57,153 nt of DNA from Entamoeba histolytica HM-1:IMSS (GCF_000208925.1 NW_001914901.1:1-57153), one strand, 5' to 3'; shown: positions 21,412 through 32,633, counted from the first letter of the stretch. Made by a program: numbers and translations. The notes: a model not told the origin generated them from the sequence alone.

Positions 21412-24400
21412 GTGTTGTATTGTTTTGCAATTAATTGGTTGAATAAGAAATTATATAAGAAATTAAGATGGGAACAAATTGAAAATATAATAAAAATGAT
21501 AAATATCAATGTAAATAATGAAAATGAATATATTAAATATATTAAAATATCACATAAAATAAAAGAAAGCACTAAACGGTACATTAAAGTGAAAATAAAT
21601 GATATAATGGAAGGAAGAGTAGGGTGTAATTCAATAATAAAAAACATCATATTAAAGAATAACTCTACAGAAATTGATGAAGAATATCTTAACACTCTCA
21701 TCAATAAAGTGAAAGAAATGAAAGTAGAAAAATGTACAAACATTAATTACTACTTTCAAAGAAAAGAAGCTGACCGATTAATAATGGAAATTAATAATAG
21801 ATGGATATTGTCAGGAAGCAGAATGGATTATCTGCAAGATGATATGAAGAGGATTTCAATGGTTATGCACCTCTATCTCCAAAATAAAATAATAGGAGAT
21901 AAATTTGATGAAATAAAAGAAATCCTAAAGAAAATAAATAGACTAGAAGATTTGGTCAATAAAATTGTACAGAATAAAGTGCAACATGAAATTAAATGAA
22001 CATGATGAAGAAGGAATAAAAGTTAAAGCACTAGAAAGAATAAAGTACCTAAAATATATGATGACAATGATAAAAGAAAGAATTAAATTTAATAAGGAAG
22101 AAATAATCAGAATCAATACAAATAAAATCATGTTTGATTCTAACAAGAAAATTAGAATAAGGAAGAAAGACCCAAAAAATGAAATATACCCAAATAACGA
22201 TATTACTTTAGAATATTAGAAATGTTATATGAAACACAGGTGAAATTAAATAAAGAAAATTGGAAAATAAAACAAATCACATCGTGGAATGAAAGATATA
22301 GAAATTAGGATAATGTCATAATAACAATAAATGAATTAAATTTAAGTATAATGAGAATAAGTAACTGGAAAGCACCAGGAATAGACACTATATATGGGTA
22401 TTATTGGAAAAGGATGTCATCATCAAGAGAAGCCATTCTCAGTATCTTCAATGAATGGTTGAACTTCCCTGAAAACATCCCATTAGACATGGTAAGTGGA
22501 AGAACTTTATTAATCCACAAAGGAGGTGATATGAATGATGTCATTAATTATCGTCCTATCAGTTGTACAAATGTAATTATGAAAGTATTTACCTCCATAT
22601 TAAAAGAAAAGATTCACAGAAGACTTAACATGAATTGTGAATCATTGAAAATTAGTAGTAATTAATTGGGATGTAAGTTACAATCTTTAGCTGCTAAAGA
22701 AGGAATAATTAATAGTTATATGTTAAAGCAGCAGAAAGAAGAGAAATACCCAAAATATGTGGAGTCATATTATGACATTAAGAAAGCATATGACACAGTA
22801 AACCACGAATGGGTAATTGAATCATTAAAATATTTTAATGTAGAGGGAGTCATCATTGACGTTATTGAAAGTATGATGACTAGATGGAAGATATTCATCG
22901 GTTATAAATTTAATGAATATCTAGGATATATTAAATTAAATAGAGGAATTTTACAAGGTGATTCCTTATCAAATCTACTCTTCATCATTCAGATGAATGT
23001 AATTTCTCAAATCATCGAAGAGAAATTCCCAAAATCAAATCACACTTTATATATGGATGATTTGAGAATAATGACAGAAAGTAGTGAAGAAATGGGAATG
23101 ATCCACAACGAAATTAAGGAAATAATAAGTGGAATAGGGATGGAAATGAATGAGAAAAAGTCAGGATTGGTATTAAAAAACATTAAGGAAATACCAAATG
23201 GAATGCAAAACATCACAGTCATTGAAGGTGAGGAATTGTATAAATACTTAGGAATATGGCAGTCCGACGAAATTGATGATACCTTCAATTGTAAAACCAT
23301 CAAAGAAAAAATGAATCAGAAGATGGAAGAAATAAACAGTGATGAAAGTAGTAATAGAAGATATATTACTAGAATAAACACGGAAGTAATCAATATCTTC
23401 AGATATTCAGCATCAGTTGTAAATTGGAAAATCACTGACCTAGATAAAATTGATTTGGAGATAAGAAAATATTTAAGAAAGGCAAAATACATTGGTGCCG
23501 GAAACTCCAAAGATAGGTTGTATGTCATTATAGAAGAAATGGGTGAAGGATTAATAAATATAAGGGACGAATATGTTATTGAATTAATTAGAACAGTGAT
23601 GTACTACTGTACCAGAGAAAGTGAAATTGGAAATAACATATTAGATAGATGGTACAGTAAGAAGGGAATATGGAATAGAATTAAAAAAACAATAATTCAT
23701 AAAATAAATGAAACAAAAATAGAAGAAATAATAAATGAAGGGATAGAAAAGAAAAAAGAAAAAGAAGTAGTAGTAGAAATAAAAAAATTATTGACCGACC
23801 AATACATCAAAAAATGGAAGTGTCATCAAATAAGTGGACACTTCAGAAGATGGTTCGAGTCAAAATGAGTAGATAAAACTACTACAGTGAAAGCATGGAA
23901 GTCCATCAATATTAAAAAGAATGCATTTCTTCAATTAACTAAAATGCAAGATGGAGCAATATTTTGTGGGTATAAGAAAGCAAAAATAATGAAAAATGAA
24001 AGATTGAAATACTCCACACTTTGTAAAGACAAGACAGTAACAGTAGAACACATCCTACTATCTTGTATTTATCATAATAAATCACAAATAGAAAAACATG
24101 ACAATATATGCATTATTATATTGATTAATAAGAAAATATACAGGAAATAAACAATATAAAAATCCCCATATGAAACAGTGTTCCAATATAAAGACATCAC
24201 TATGATATTGAACAAACAAATAATGCCTAAAAGTGATGGACAATATCACAAAAGACCAGACATATATGTAATAGATAAAAAGAATAAAACTGGTCTATTA
24301 TTTGATATGACTATTGTGGCTGATCACAATATTAATGGAGTGTATTTGAAGAAAAGAAATATGTATAAGGAATTAAAGAATATTCTAATGAAAATAGAAA

Positions 24401-24675
24401 AATTAAAAGATGTCAGAATAATTCCAGTAGTAATTTCAATTAATGGATTAATAAATAAAGAAAGTAATAGATTAATTAAAGAATTAAAAATTGAAATTGA
24501 CATCGAAAAAGAAATTAAAAACGTTGTCATAAAAAACATGATGGATGTCATGGAATACTGCGGAGATCACAATCAAACATACTCCGTAGAGTTGCTAGAA
24601 GAAGATGAAGACGAAGGGACGGGATTAGTCTCCCCTGAGCCAGGAAGAATAGAATCTATTTCTATTAATACTTAA
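21412..24675 (+). pseudogene. LINE ORF2 (reverse transcriptase + endonuclease), multiply broken
   Basis: The RT domain has motif A as YYDIKKAYDTVNH, motif B as QGDSLSNLLF, the catalytic YMDD at 23050-23061, and YKYLGI. Downstream come a Cys-His motif (CKDKTVTVEHILLSC) and a restriction-like endonuclease core with Pro-Asp (24256) and a second Asp 15 residues on (24304), the PD...D pattern of Entamoeba LINEs. Lesions: frame change near 21960-22000, return at 22197-22219, and in-frame stops at 22306 (TAG), 22663 (TAA), 23866 (TGA), 24148 (TAA) and 24157 (TAA). Several stops look like C-to-T changes. The ORF2 frame is open back to about 21178 inside ORF1, but I see no ATG there. Confidence 0.9.
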
Positions 24676-24684
24676 TTAATTGAT

Positions 24685-24703
24685 TTTATTATAAATCCAT
24701 TTA
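24685..24703. repeat. LINE target-site duplication, right copy (19 bp)
   Basis: Identical to 19872-19890. Confidence 0.92.
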
Positions 24704-24967
24704 TACATTATTAATATCTATTTCTTTTTAATTTTTGGATTCTTTATTATTATTCAATTCCTTTTTTTATATACTCTTCTTTCTTTAAAGTTTTTATTTC
24801 TCTTTTTAATCAAATGAATAATTTTTTACTTTGTTTTTTTTGTTTAGGCACTTTATTGGTATTTGTTAATTTCCTATTTGTTGACTCGAAACTGACATTA
24901 TGTCGTGATACTTCTTAACCAAAGAATCTGGTTTAACTAACAATAGTTTTTCCTCTCTTTCTTTTTT

Positions 24968-24985
24968 TTATTAAATTAATGAAAC
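24968..24985. repeat. SINE target-site duplication, left copy (18 bp)
   Basis: TTATTAAATTAATGAAAC, identical to 25541-25558. Confidence 0.92.
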
Positions 24986-25540
24986 AGAGATCGAAGGTGG
25001 CACGTCTGAAACACCACACATAAACCCTAGTACAAATTCATTCTTCGACTCTCCCAGTTATTATCTGGTTATGACGGTGCTTTTGAATTAGGAATGTATT
25101 AGGGAATGCTGCAAAGGGTGCAGCAAGAGAATACAGTAGAATATTACGTGGATGTAATATAAGAATCTACTGAAGTGTGGGTATGACTAAAAGAAGATTA
25201 GTCAAAGCAAGACTAAAAAGAAGATTAGTCAAAGTAATACAGTAGTAATAAAATGATTCCTTCTTCCAATCATAAAATAAGAAAAATGAAATTCCTGAAA
25301 ATTAAGGCAGAAAACAAACAAAGGCTTAAAAAGAAGAAATAAGCAGAAGAGGTTTGAAAAACCTTAATAGGAAGAAATAAAGCAAAGAAGTGCTTTCCTC
25401 ATTTTGCAAGAAAAACATAAAGAATAGGTTTAACAAAGAGATTACTCTTTTTTAATAATAAGCTCAGGGATGTGATTAGTCTCCCCTGAGCTAGGAAGAA
25501 TAGATGAAAATTCTATTAATACTTAATTAATTACTTTTTC
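24986..25540 (+). mobile_element. SINE (EhSINE1-like), 555 bp
   Basis: Bounded by perfect 18-bp direct repeats. It begins AGAGATCGAAGGTGGCACGT and ends in the LINE-like tail GATTAGTCTCCCCTGAGC...AATACTTAATTAATTAC. It contains two tandem 26-27-bp units (25185-25237), a known feature of EhSINE1. Length agrees with the about 550-bp family size. It lies 283 bp downstream of the LINE in the same orientation, with its own duplication, so the two insertions are independent. It has no coding potential. Confidence 0.92.
25185..25237 (+). repeat. Two internal tandem units in the SINE
   Basis: GACTAAAAGAAGATTAGTCA (25185 on) and GACTAAAAAGAAGATTAGTC (25211 on) are 26- and 27-nt units differing by one inserted A and a few bases at the end. 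Unit number is the usual source of length difference among EhSINE1 copies. Confidence 0.85.
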
Positions 25541-25558
25541 TTATTAAATTAATGAAAC
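25541..25558. repeat. SINE target-site duplication, right copy (18 bp)
   Basis: Identical to 24968-24985. Confidence 0.92.
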
Positions 25559-25908
25559 CTAAAATGTTTTTTGAACGTCTTTAAGTTAAGAGTGAGATAA
25601 GTTAAAAAATAATCTAAGGTGTGTATATTTCTAATAAAATAAACCAAACCAGGAAAAGAAAAAAAATATATGTAATTAGTGAGGAATAAAATGGGTACAG
25701 TTGCAGGTTCTTTATTCAGAGATTCAAACAATGAAGAAACAAAAGAGTTTGGAAGTCAAAATGTTAGTAGAAATTCAATGAAAAAAAGAAAAACTTATCA
25801 ATATTTTTGTTATTGAAATTTAAGAAAAAAGGAGAAAAGTTCCAAAAGGAAAGAAAAAAAGGGTAAATTATAAATGAATAGAACTGTAAATCATTTTATA
25901 TCTAATAA

Positions 25909-27282
25909 ATGAGGGTAGTTACTCATTCCATTATCTCTCTTTTAACTGATGAAGAAAATTTAAGTGCTGAAGATGTTGAAATATTTTCTGGTGAGATAAA
26001 AGAGTCATTAGAGTCATTTGTTCCAATACCATTACATTCATATGAAAAAATAAAAAGAAGTAATTCTGCATGTTTAAGTTCTGATTTTGTTTGTTAAAGA
26101 AATAATTTTATTAAACAATAAAATACATATTATATTTATGAATAGATTATTCCATTTGTAAAATGTGAAGAATCAATGTTTTCTTATTTAACACCATTAT
26201 GTTCACATGAAATAACAAAAAATAATAATAATGAACAAATATTAACACTCTCAAGTAGAGTTTTAGATTTAATGAATACACAACCCTCATTTCAAAAGAA
26301 ACTTCCAAATAAAAATAAAAGTTATTCATTACCAGAACTTTGTAAAGACCAACAAGGAAGTAGAAAAATACAACAATTTTTTGAAATTGCTACAGAAGAA
26401 GAAATTGATCAAATATTTAGATTAATTTATTCAGATTCAATTGAACTTATGATAGATTTATTTGGAAATTATGTTATTCAAAAATTAGTAGAATATGGAA
26501 CAAAAAAACATGTTCATTTATTATTTGAAAAATTACAAGGAAATGTTGTAAAATTATCACTTCATATGTATGGTTGTCGTGTTATTCAAAAAATTATTGA
26601 AGTTCTTTCTCCAGAAGAAGTAAGAATTATTTCTTCAGAAATTAAATCAAATGTTTCAACTTTCATTGAAGATCAAAATGGAAATCATGTTATTCAAAAA
26701 TTTATTGATTTTGCTTCAGAAATTGATTTAAATTTCATGATAGATGAAATTTATACAAGAGCTGTTGAATATTCTAAACATCCATATGGTTGTAGAGTTA
26801 TTCAACGATTAATAGAAAAAAATTCACAAAATTGTGTTAAGAGAGTAACAGATAAATTAGTTGAATATGTATGGGAATTATCAATTAACCAATATGGAAA
26901 TTATGTTATTCAACATCTTATTCAATACGGTACTAATGAACAAAGAGTAGAAATAGTTAATAATATTAAAGGTAAATTATATGAATATTCAATGAAAAAA
27001 TATTCAAGTAATGTTGTTGAAAAATGTATTCGTTGTTGTGAAACAAGAGAACAAACTATTCTTGTTAATGAACTTTGTAATAGTAATGTTACTAATAAAC
27101 AAATTAATGAAATGATTTGTGATCCATATGCTAATTATGTTATTCAAAGATTAATAGAAATGATGGACTTTAATCAAAAAAATTATTTCATTGAAACTTT
27201 TATTTCACCAAATATTGATTCATTAAGAAGAAATACACATGCTAAACATTTGATTCAAAGAATTGTTTCATCAACTTTATAG
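25909..27282 (+). CDS. Pumilio/PUF-family RNA-binding protein
   Basis: Exon 25909-26088 (60 codons) splices across a 57-nt intron (26089-26145, GTTTGT...AATAG) to 26146-27282. The main exon carries about eight PUM repeats with clear cores such as FGNYVIQKLVEYG, YGCRVIQKIIEVL, NGNHVIQKFIDFA, YGNYVIQHLIQYG and YANYVIQRLIEMM. PUF proteins bind 3'-UTR elements and repress or localise mRNA. The true start is uncertain. An upstream ATG at 25691 opens a Ser/Asn/Lys-rich frame that could join through a further intron ending at 25916 (GGGTAG), but its 5' splice site would be non-canonical. The SINE ends 133-150 nt before that ATG, so it may touch the promoter. Confidence 0.88.
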
Positions 27283-27420
27283 ATATGTTAAGATAGTATT
27301 ATAAATAAACTAATCTTTTAAATAAATATTTTATTTAAAAAAGAACATAAAAATTAAATAATTAGAATTTACATAAAGTCTAATTCAATAATTTTTAATT
27401 AAATCCTCTTGAGTTTTACT

Positions 27421-28275
27421 TTAAATATTTTCAATTTGATGTACACATTTATTATGAAAAAAGTTAAGAAAGACAAACCATTCTTTTAACCATAACGACC
27501 TATTTAATAATAATTTATAATTTACTCCAGCTTTTTTAATAGAAGAAAGTATATTAATAAATGAATCACAATCCATAAAATACTCACTATCAATTTCACT
27601 TATATCAAGTGATATTGAAGAATTAATTTCTTGACATAATTGAATTGCTTTATTTATTTCATTCTTTTCATATGAATTAAAATAATTAAAATATATTGTT
27701 CTAAATGATGGATATAAACTATTTTTATTATTATGTTTTTGATAATATTGTTTAAAAAATTCATAATCTAATACATCAATTCCTCCATAATTTTTGTATT
27801 TATTCTTTAATTTTACGTCTAATTCTTTTAATTCAATCATATAATTAATGTCACTATCACCAAATCCAAAATTATAAACACTATGAAATTGAATACCAAT
27901 ATACTTCTTTGGAGTGTTTTCTTCTTTACTTAACCATGGAATAACCATTTTTTCTATTATAGTTATATTATTATTTGGAACAATAAATACTAAGTTATAT
28001 TCTTTCATTAATTCTTCAAATGTAGTTCCATTTTCATCTACTGTTTGGTTCATATAAAATGTAGGTACTGTTAATGTAAATTCATGGTTTTTTAAGTAAA
28101 TAGAATATAATTGTAATGAATTTTTCCAATCTTCCCATGCTTTATATTCAGGTTGTTTCCATGTAGACAAAACATGTGGAAGCATAAAAATATTCATCTC
28201 ATAAGAAATAACAAATGTAATAAAAAATAAAAGAAATAATATAATCATGGAATGTATTAAGTTATTGTTTACCAA
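27421..28275 (-). CDS. Secreted or type II membrane protein of unknown function
   Basis: A 284-residue protein with an N-terminal hydrophobic stretch (MIILFLLFFITFVISYEMN) that serves as a signal peptide or anchor. The second Met (28248) would give a tighter signal peptide. The rest is a compact mixed alpha/beta protein with many aromatic residues and several N-x-S/T sites (NQT, NGT, NIT, NSS, NRS). Patterns such as KKYIGIQFHSVYNFG and YGGIDVLDYEFF resemble barrel strands, but no enzyme family or catalytic set is recognised. It looks like an ER-lumen or secreted protein. Convergent with the PUF gene. Confidence 0.65.
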   Translation of the reverse strand: MVNNNLIHSMIILFLLFFITFVISYEMNIFMLPHVLSTWKQPEYKAWEDWKNSLQLYSIYLKNHEFTLTVPTFYMNQTVDENGTTFEELMKEYNLVFIVPNNNITIIEKMVIPWLSKEENTPKKYIGIQFHSVYNFGFGDSDINYMIELKELDVKLKNKYKNYGGIDVLDYEFFKQYYQKHNNKNSLYPSFRTIYFNYFNSYEKNEINKAIQLCQEINSSISLDISEIDSEYFMDCDSFINILSSIKKAGVNYKLLLNRSLWLKEWFVFLNFFHNKCVHQIENI

Positions 28276-28460
28276 TAATTTTTTGGTTTATTTTATTTTT
28301 ATTTTTTTTTTTTTAAGTTCATTTTTATGTTTTTGTCTTTTAAATTACAATCTTCTCAAAAACAAAACATCTCATCTTATTTATTTAAGTTTCAACATTC
28401 ACAAAAAACTTAAAATTAATCTAAAAAATTTTTAAGATTTATTCTTTCCTTTCTTACTTC

Positions 28461-30836
28461 ATGTTTCAATTACATAAAAGAAAATATGATATTGAAGAAA
28501 TAAATTACAATAGGAGTTTTAATAAAACTCATTGTAAAGACTTATTATTTAGTGATCATGTATCAAATAAAATGACACAAAACGAAGACCCTTTAACTCG
28601 TTTAAGAAGCAGTGAATTAGCAACAGTAAGAAAAGTAAAACAATACACCCCATCAGAAGGGACTAATGAAAAAGAAATCATTCAAATTTTAAATTTTGGT
28701 ATTTCTCAATCAACAACATTTGCAAATTTCATTTCTAAAATTGTTAAAGCAAAACAAGAATTAATACCCTGTGTATCATCAAATAATATAACTAAAATTA
28801 TTAATATTCTTGCTCCATTAATTGATAGTTTATGTGGTAATCTAAAACCAGCAGTATACGCTTCATTACATGATTATATTACTTCACTTCTTTCAACTTT
28901 TTCAAAAGAATTACAAAACAAATTATATTTATTACATGCCAATGAGCAATTAAACTTATTATCAAATTACGAAGAAGCAATTGACTCAGTAACAAAGAAT
29001 CATCTTTCAAATTTATATCTTCATTCTGTTATTTTAATTCTTATAAAACCATTTCTTTCACCAAATGACCTCAAAACAAAACAAACTAACATCATTAATG
29101 AAATAGGATTTATTCCTATTAACTTTGGAGTTGAACAATATGTTTGGTTTATGACTAAACAAGGATTTATATGGAGTACTTTACTTCAAACTTTAATTAA
29201 TATTGAAAACAAAAATGGAGTTGGTGATCCTACAGTCACTCATTGTTTATTCCGTGTTGTAGGTGAGATGGGAATACCTTTAGCTGAATATATATCTCTA
29301 TCAAGTGATAGTCAAACACTTTCAGGTATTATAAAAGGAATGACTGCCAATGAAGTATCACATGAAGCAATTATATTATTTAATGCAATTAATAAAACAA
29401 CAAATACAGTAGAACTTAAATTAAAAGCTATTTGTACATTAGGAAGAGCACTTGGAAAAGCAATAAAGTTGGATAATGCAGAAGATATTAATATTGAAAT
29501 GTGGAAATTAGCTTCGAATATTAATACCAGTGAAGAAATGATTAAATTTTCAATTGATCTTATTGGATGTACTGCTCTTCATTGTTCAATTAAAACATTA
29601 GACAGAGTTTTACGATCAATTGGTAACAAACTTGATAAATTTGGAACAAAACAAGCTGATAAATTAGATAAAATAATATTAAATGCTATTGCTCCATTAA
29701 CTGGAAGACAATTATGTAGTATTCTTAGTTGCGATGGTATGTCAAAAATGTTTGAATTTTTAAGTATTGAACAACAAGAGAGTATCGCATCTCCATTATT
29801 TATTAAAGTTGAATTGCTAAGATATGAAAGAAAAGTTCCTTTAAATGACATTCGAACAATTCAAATTTTACTTCGATTAGGACAACATTTAGATTCAAAA
29901 ACAAGAATAGAAAGAATGTCTTCTTCACCTGAAACAGAAAGAGCTATTATGTATTTTATAGAATGTGTAGATTTCGGCAAAAATCTTGATCGTCAAATGA
30001 CTTTTTATAGTGATTGTAGACAATCATTCTTTCATTCAACTACTATCAAAACATTATTAATTCATTTAACCTTAAGACTAACTGTTTATTCACAAATATT
30101 ACCTTCAAAAGATACAAGAAAATCTTTTGTAAGAGGAAGTCTTGCATTTGTTTATTGTACAATTTTTGAATTAAGTTCACCATTTGAAATAGGTAAATTA
30201 GCAGTATTAGGATGTTCTGTTTCATTAAAAGTTGAATCATTTGCACAAGCAGATACGTTTATGAAAATTGCACTTTCAATAGTTCAAGAAAGAAAAGAAG
30301 AATTAGAGTTAGATCAATTAAGAACATTATTAAAAGAAATATGGGGACTTTCATTAGCATATCCTGATAATACTCCTCTTGAAGTTCCAATTCAATTAAT
30401 GAAAATACAAATTGGAAAAGGTATTGAAGATATAGAATATTTATGTGGAGTATTACAAATGATTGTATCTTTTTCTATGCCATCATTTTTATATCATATA
30501 GAAAATGTTGAATCTGATGATACATTATTTAGTGGTGATACTACTTATATTGAAGAAAATGGAAATCTATTAATTAATATCATATCAATGATAAAAGAAC
30601 GTATTCTTAATGAAGAATTAGTTGGAAACGACAAAATTCGAGGAATTGGTTTATTTGTTGATACTCTTTTAACTGTGACTGAGCCAAATGAAAAGTTATT
30701 AAGATTTTGTGACAAACTAATAACATCTATTCAACCAATAAATTCTCAATTACAATATGCAAAATATCTAACAAAAATATCAAATAAACTTCAACAAACA
30801 ATTGAACAATTAGAAAATAGTTCAAACGAAGAATAA
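28461..30836 (+). CDS. VPS35L: VPS35L (C16orf62)-like retriever subunit
   Basis: A 791-residue helical-repeat protein. The C-terminal third matches human VPS35L in order and spacing: CVDFGKNLDRQMTFYSDCRQ, QADTFMKIALSIV, and SFLYHIENVESDDTLFSGD (human TYLYHIDKVDSNDSLYGGD). An N-terminal DPLTRL also fits the family DPLS motif, as does GDPTVTHCLFRVVG in the middle. VPS35L is the large alpha-solenoid of retriever (with VPS26C and VPS29), which works with the CCC complex to recycle membrane proteins from endosomes. The human protein is about 960 residues; this one lacks part of the N-terminal extension. Single exon. The first ATG may be upstream of the true start; MTQNEDP (28572) is an alternative. 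Confidence 0.8.
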   Translation: MFQLHKRKYDIEEINYNRSFNKTHCKDLLFSDHVSNKMTQNEDPLTRLRSSELATVRKVKQYTPSEGTNEKEIIQILNFGISQSTTFANFISKIVKAKQELIPCVSSNNITKIINILAPLIDSLCGNLKPAVYASLHDYITSLLSTFSKELQNKLYLLHANEQLNLLSNYEEAIDSVTKNHLSNLYLHSVILILIKPFLSPNDLKTKQTNIINEIGFIPINFGVEQYVWFMTKQGFIWSTLLQTLINIENKNGVGDPTVTHCLFRVVGEMGIPLAEYISLSSDSQTLSGIIKGMTANEVSHEAIILFNAINKTTNTVELKLKAICTLGRALGKAIKLDNAEDINIEMWKLASNINTSEEMIKFSIDLIGCTALHCSIKTLDRVLRSIGNKLDKFGTKQADKLDKIILNAIAPLTGRQLCSILSCDGMSKMFEFLSIEQQESIASPLFIKVELLRYERKVPLNDIRTIQILLRLGQHLDSKTRIERMSSSPETERAIMYFIECVDFGKNLDRQMTFYSDCRQSFFHSTTIKTLLIHLTLRLTVYSQILPSKDTRKSFVRGSLAFVYCTIFELSSPFEIGKLAVLGCSVSLKVESFAQADTFMKIALSIVQERKEELELDQLRTLLKEIWGLSLAYPDNTPLEVPIQLMKIQIGKGIEDIEYLCGVLQMIVSFSMPSFLYHIENVESDDTLFSGDTTYIEENGNLLINIISMIKERILNEELVGNDKIRGIGLFVDTLLTVTEPNEKLLRFCDKLITSIQPINSQLQYAKYLTKISNKLQQTIEQLENSSNEE

Positions 30837-30917
30837 AAAAATAATTTTTATAATTGAAATGGTTTAAAAAAAACTTAAAAAATATTTTATTTAATTTTTA
30901 GTTGGAATACAATACAA

Positions 30918-32633
30918 TCACAGGTTTTGTTTTGCAAATACACCAAATTGGGTACTTGAAAAATAAACCGCAGTTTCAACTTCTTCTGGATTCAACCCAA
31001 AATTTTGAAAGAATTGTTGAACAACTTCAATATTTCCTGTTGTTTGTACGCAATCAGCACGTTCACTTAAAAGTTCTAAATTTTCTTTACATCTATTTCC
31101 TTGCATAGTTGAAAAACGAGGAAAGTGCATAGGAATAAATACAGTCATTTTGTATTTTTTTATGTTATACTTTTGTTTAGTAAATGAACTTTCAGTTCCA
31201 TTAAGAATCGTATGAGATCTTTTTTTAGGGCTATCAGTTCTTTTAACCTTATTTAAATATTCCTGTGTCTCTTTTCTATCTACTCTTGTTGCTGTTGAAT
31301 TGAAAAAATAACTTGATGACTCTGTTAATTCTAATGATTGTAAAGGTGGAGTTTCTTGATGAATTGAAAAAGCATCACTAGATGCAAAATTACTTTGAGA
31401 CATATCTAATCCAAATGAATTTTGTGAAAAGTTTTTTGGTTGAATACAAATGATTGGAGTTTCAGTTTCTTGATCAGCTTCTTGAGGAGTTAAAAGTCTC
31501 CAATCAGGATATCTAATTAACAACTTTTCATTTTTAATAACTGGATATTCAACATTATATCTTTTATGTAAATGAAGTTTTCTTTGTGGTGGATATAAAT
31601 GTGCTTCTTTAAGAAATTGAACTGTTTCTTCATTTTCATGAATAACAGTATGTTTTGGTGTACCAATAATTCGTTCTATTTGGCCACAATATGTTTGACA
31701 TGCATTAAATTCATTTTGATGACTTAAACTACCAACCCAAATATATACATTTCCTTCCATAGCAAAAACAACAAAACATCCTCTTGAATCAAATATAGAA
31801 TCTAATGGGTAATATGGCGAATCTCCTGGCGTTAACATTTGAACTGTTGTTTTTTCTCCAATTAAAGAATTTTCTGAACCAACAGTTAAAGCACGAGCAA
31901 TATAAATAGGATAAATACTAGAATTTATATGTGGGCGTAATTTACTATAAACAACATGAGATGGTTTATGTGTTTGTAATAATACTTGAAAATTCTTTAA
32001 TTGAAATTCAAAACTAATATTTGGACATGCTACACTTCTTCTTGTTCTTACCTCTGCTAATGCTTCATCAAAAGTAAATTTATTTGCATACATTAAATAT
32101 GATAAAACAAGTGATACACTTCTACTAATTCCAGCATGGCAATGAACGAGACATTTATTCTTTTTACTTGCTTTTCTTAAATTAGTTAAAAAATCGATAG
32201 CATGAAAAATAAAACTAGATAAATCTTGTTCTGTGTCATCACTCATATCAAATGCTAAATATTTAAATTTTTGTGGAAATCCTGTTTTTGCAACTCCAAT
32301 TGCCGCATTAATAATATATCCAATTTCTGTTTTCTAATAAGAAGATGAACTTGTTTTATTTCTTTGTTACTTATTATTAAATTTAATAACATAAAAATTA
32401 AAACAAACCTCTAATATTTCAGGATCCGCTGCTGTCATTTCTCCGGAAATGAATAGCCAATCTTCAATCTCACTTAATTCATTTCTATTTACTCTTAAAC
32501 TAGGTGGTAATGCCATATTAGGATCATTTCTTAATGTTGCATCTCTTACGTCATGTGCCTTTGAAAGGTCAATCTTCATTTTCATCATTACCATCTTTCT
32601 TTTCGGTCGTTGTTTTTCTGTCTCGCCACTCAT
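30918..32633 (-). CDS. Dual-specificity phosphatase fused to a gelsolin-like region
   Basis: Exon 1 (32633-32409) and exon 2 (32333-30918) are joined across a 75-nt intron (32334-32408, GTTTGT...ATTAG), giving 546 residues. Splicing places EDWLFISGEMTAADPEILE before KTEIGYIINAAIGVAKTGFP, a normal DSP core. The active site is VHCHAGISRS (Cys about residue 140) with the general-acid Asp in LAFDMSDDTEQD. After the phosphatase, residues about 215-290 (DSRGCFVVFAMEGNVYIWVGS, then NACQTYCGQIERIIGTP) look like a gelsolin-repeat fold. The last about 200 residues are Ser/Thr/Asn-rich. This order is that of plant MKP1 MAP-kinase phosphatases. A MAPK or other phospho-Tyr/Thr substrate is inferred. Confidence 0.84.

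Larger units (their letters stand above)
19891..24684 (+). mobile_element. Full-length but inactive non-LTR retrotransposon (EhLINE type)
   Basis: A 4794-bp element bounded by perfect 19-bp direct repeats, close to the about 4.8-kb size of Entamoeba LINEs. ORF1 is coiled-coil-rich. ORF2 carries reverse transcriptase and a restriction-like endonuclease, the R2/R4-like organisation. Both ORFs are broken by several frameshifts and stops. The final about 65 bp (GATTAGTCTCCCCTGAG...ATACTTAATTAAT) are shared with the nearby SINEs, consistent with the SINEs using the LINE machinery. Insertion leaves no homology to tRNA or rRNA targets. Subfamily (LINE1, 2 or 3) cannot be decided here. Confidence 0.93.

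Noticed and set aside
25691..25812. Extra first exon for the PUF gene
   Set aside because: The frame is plausible, but its 5' splice site would be GTTATT or weaker, unlike the strict GTTTGT/GTTTGG of the other introns, so it is only mentioned as an alternative.
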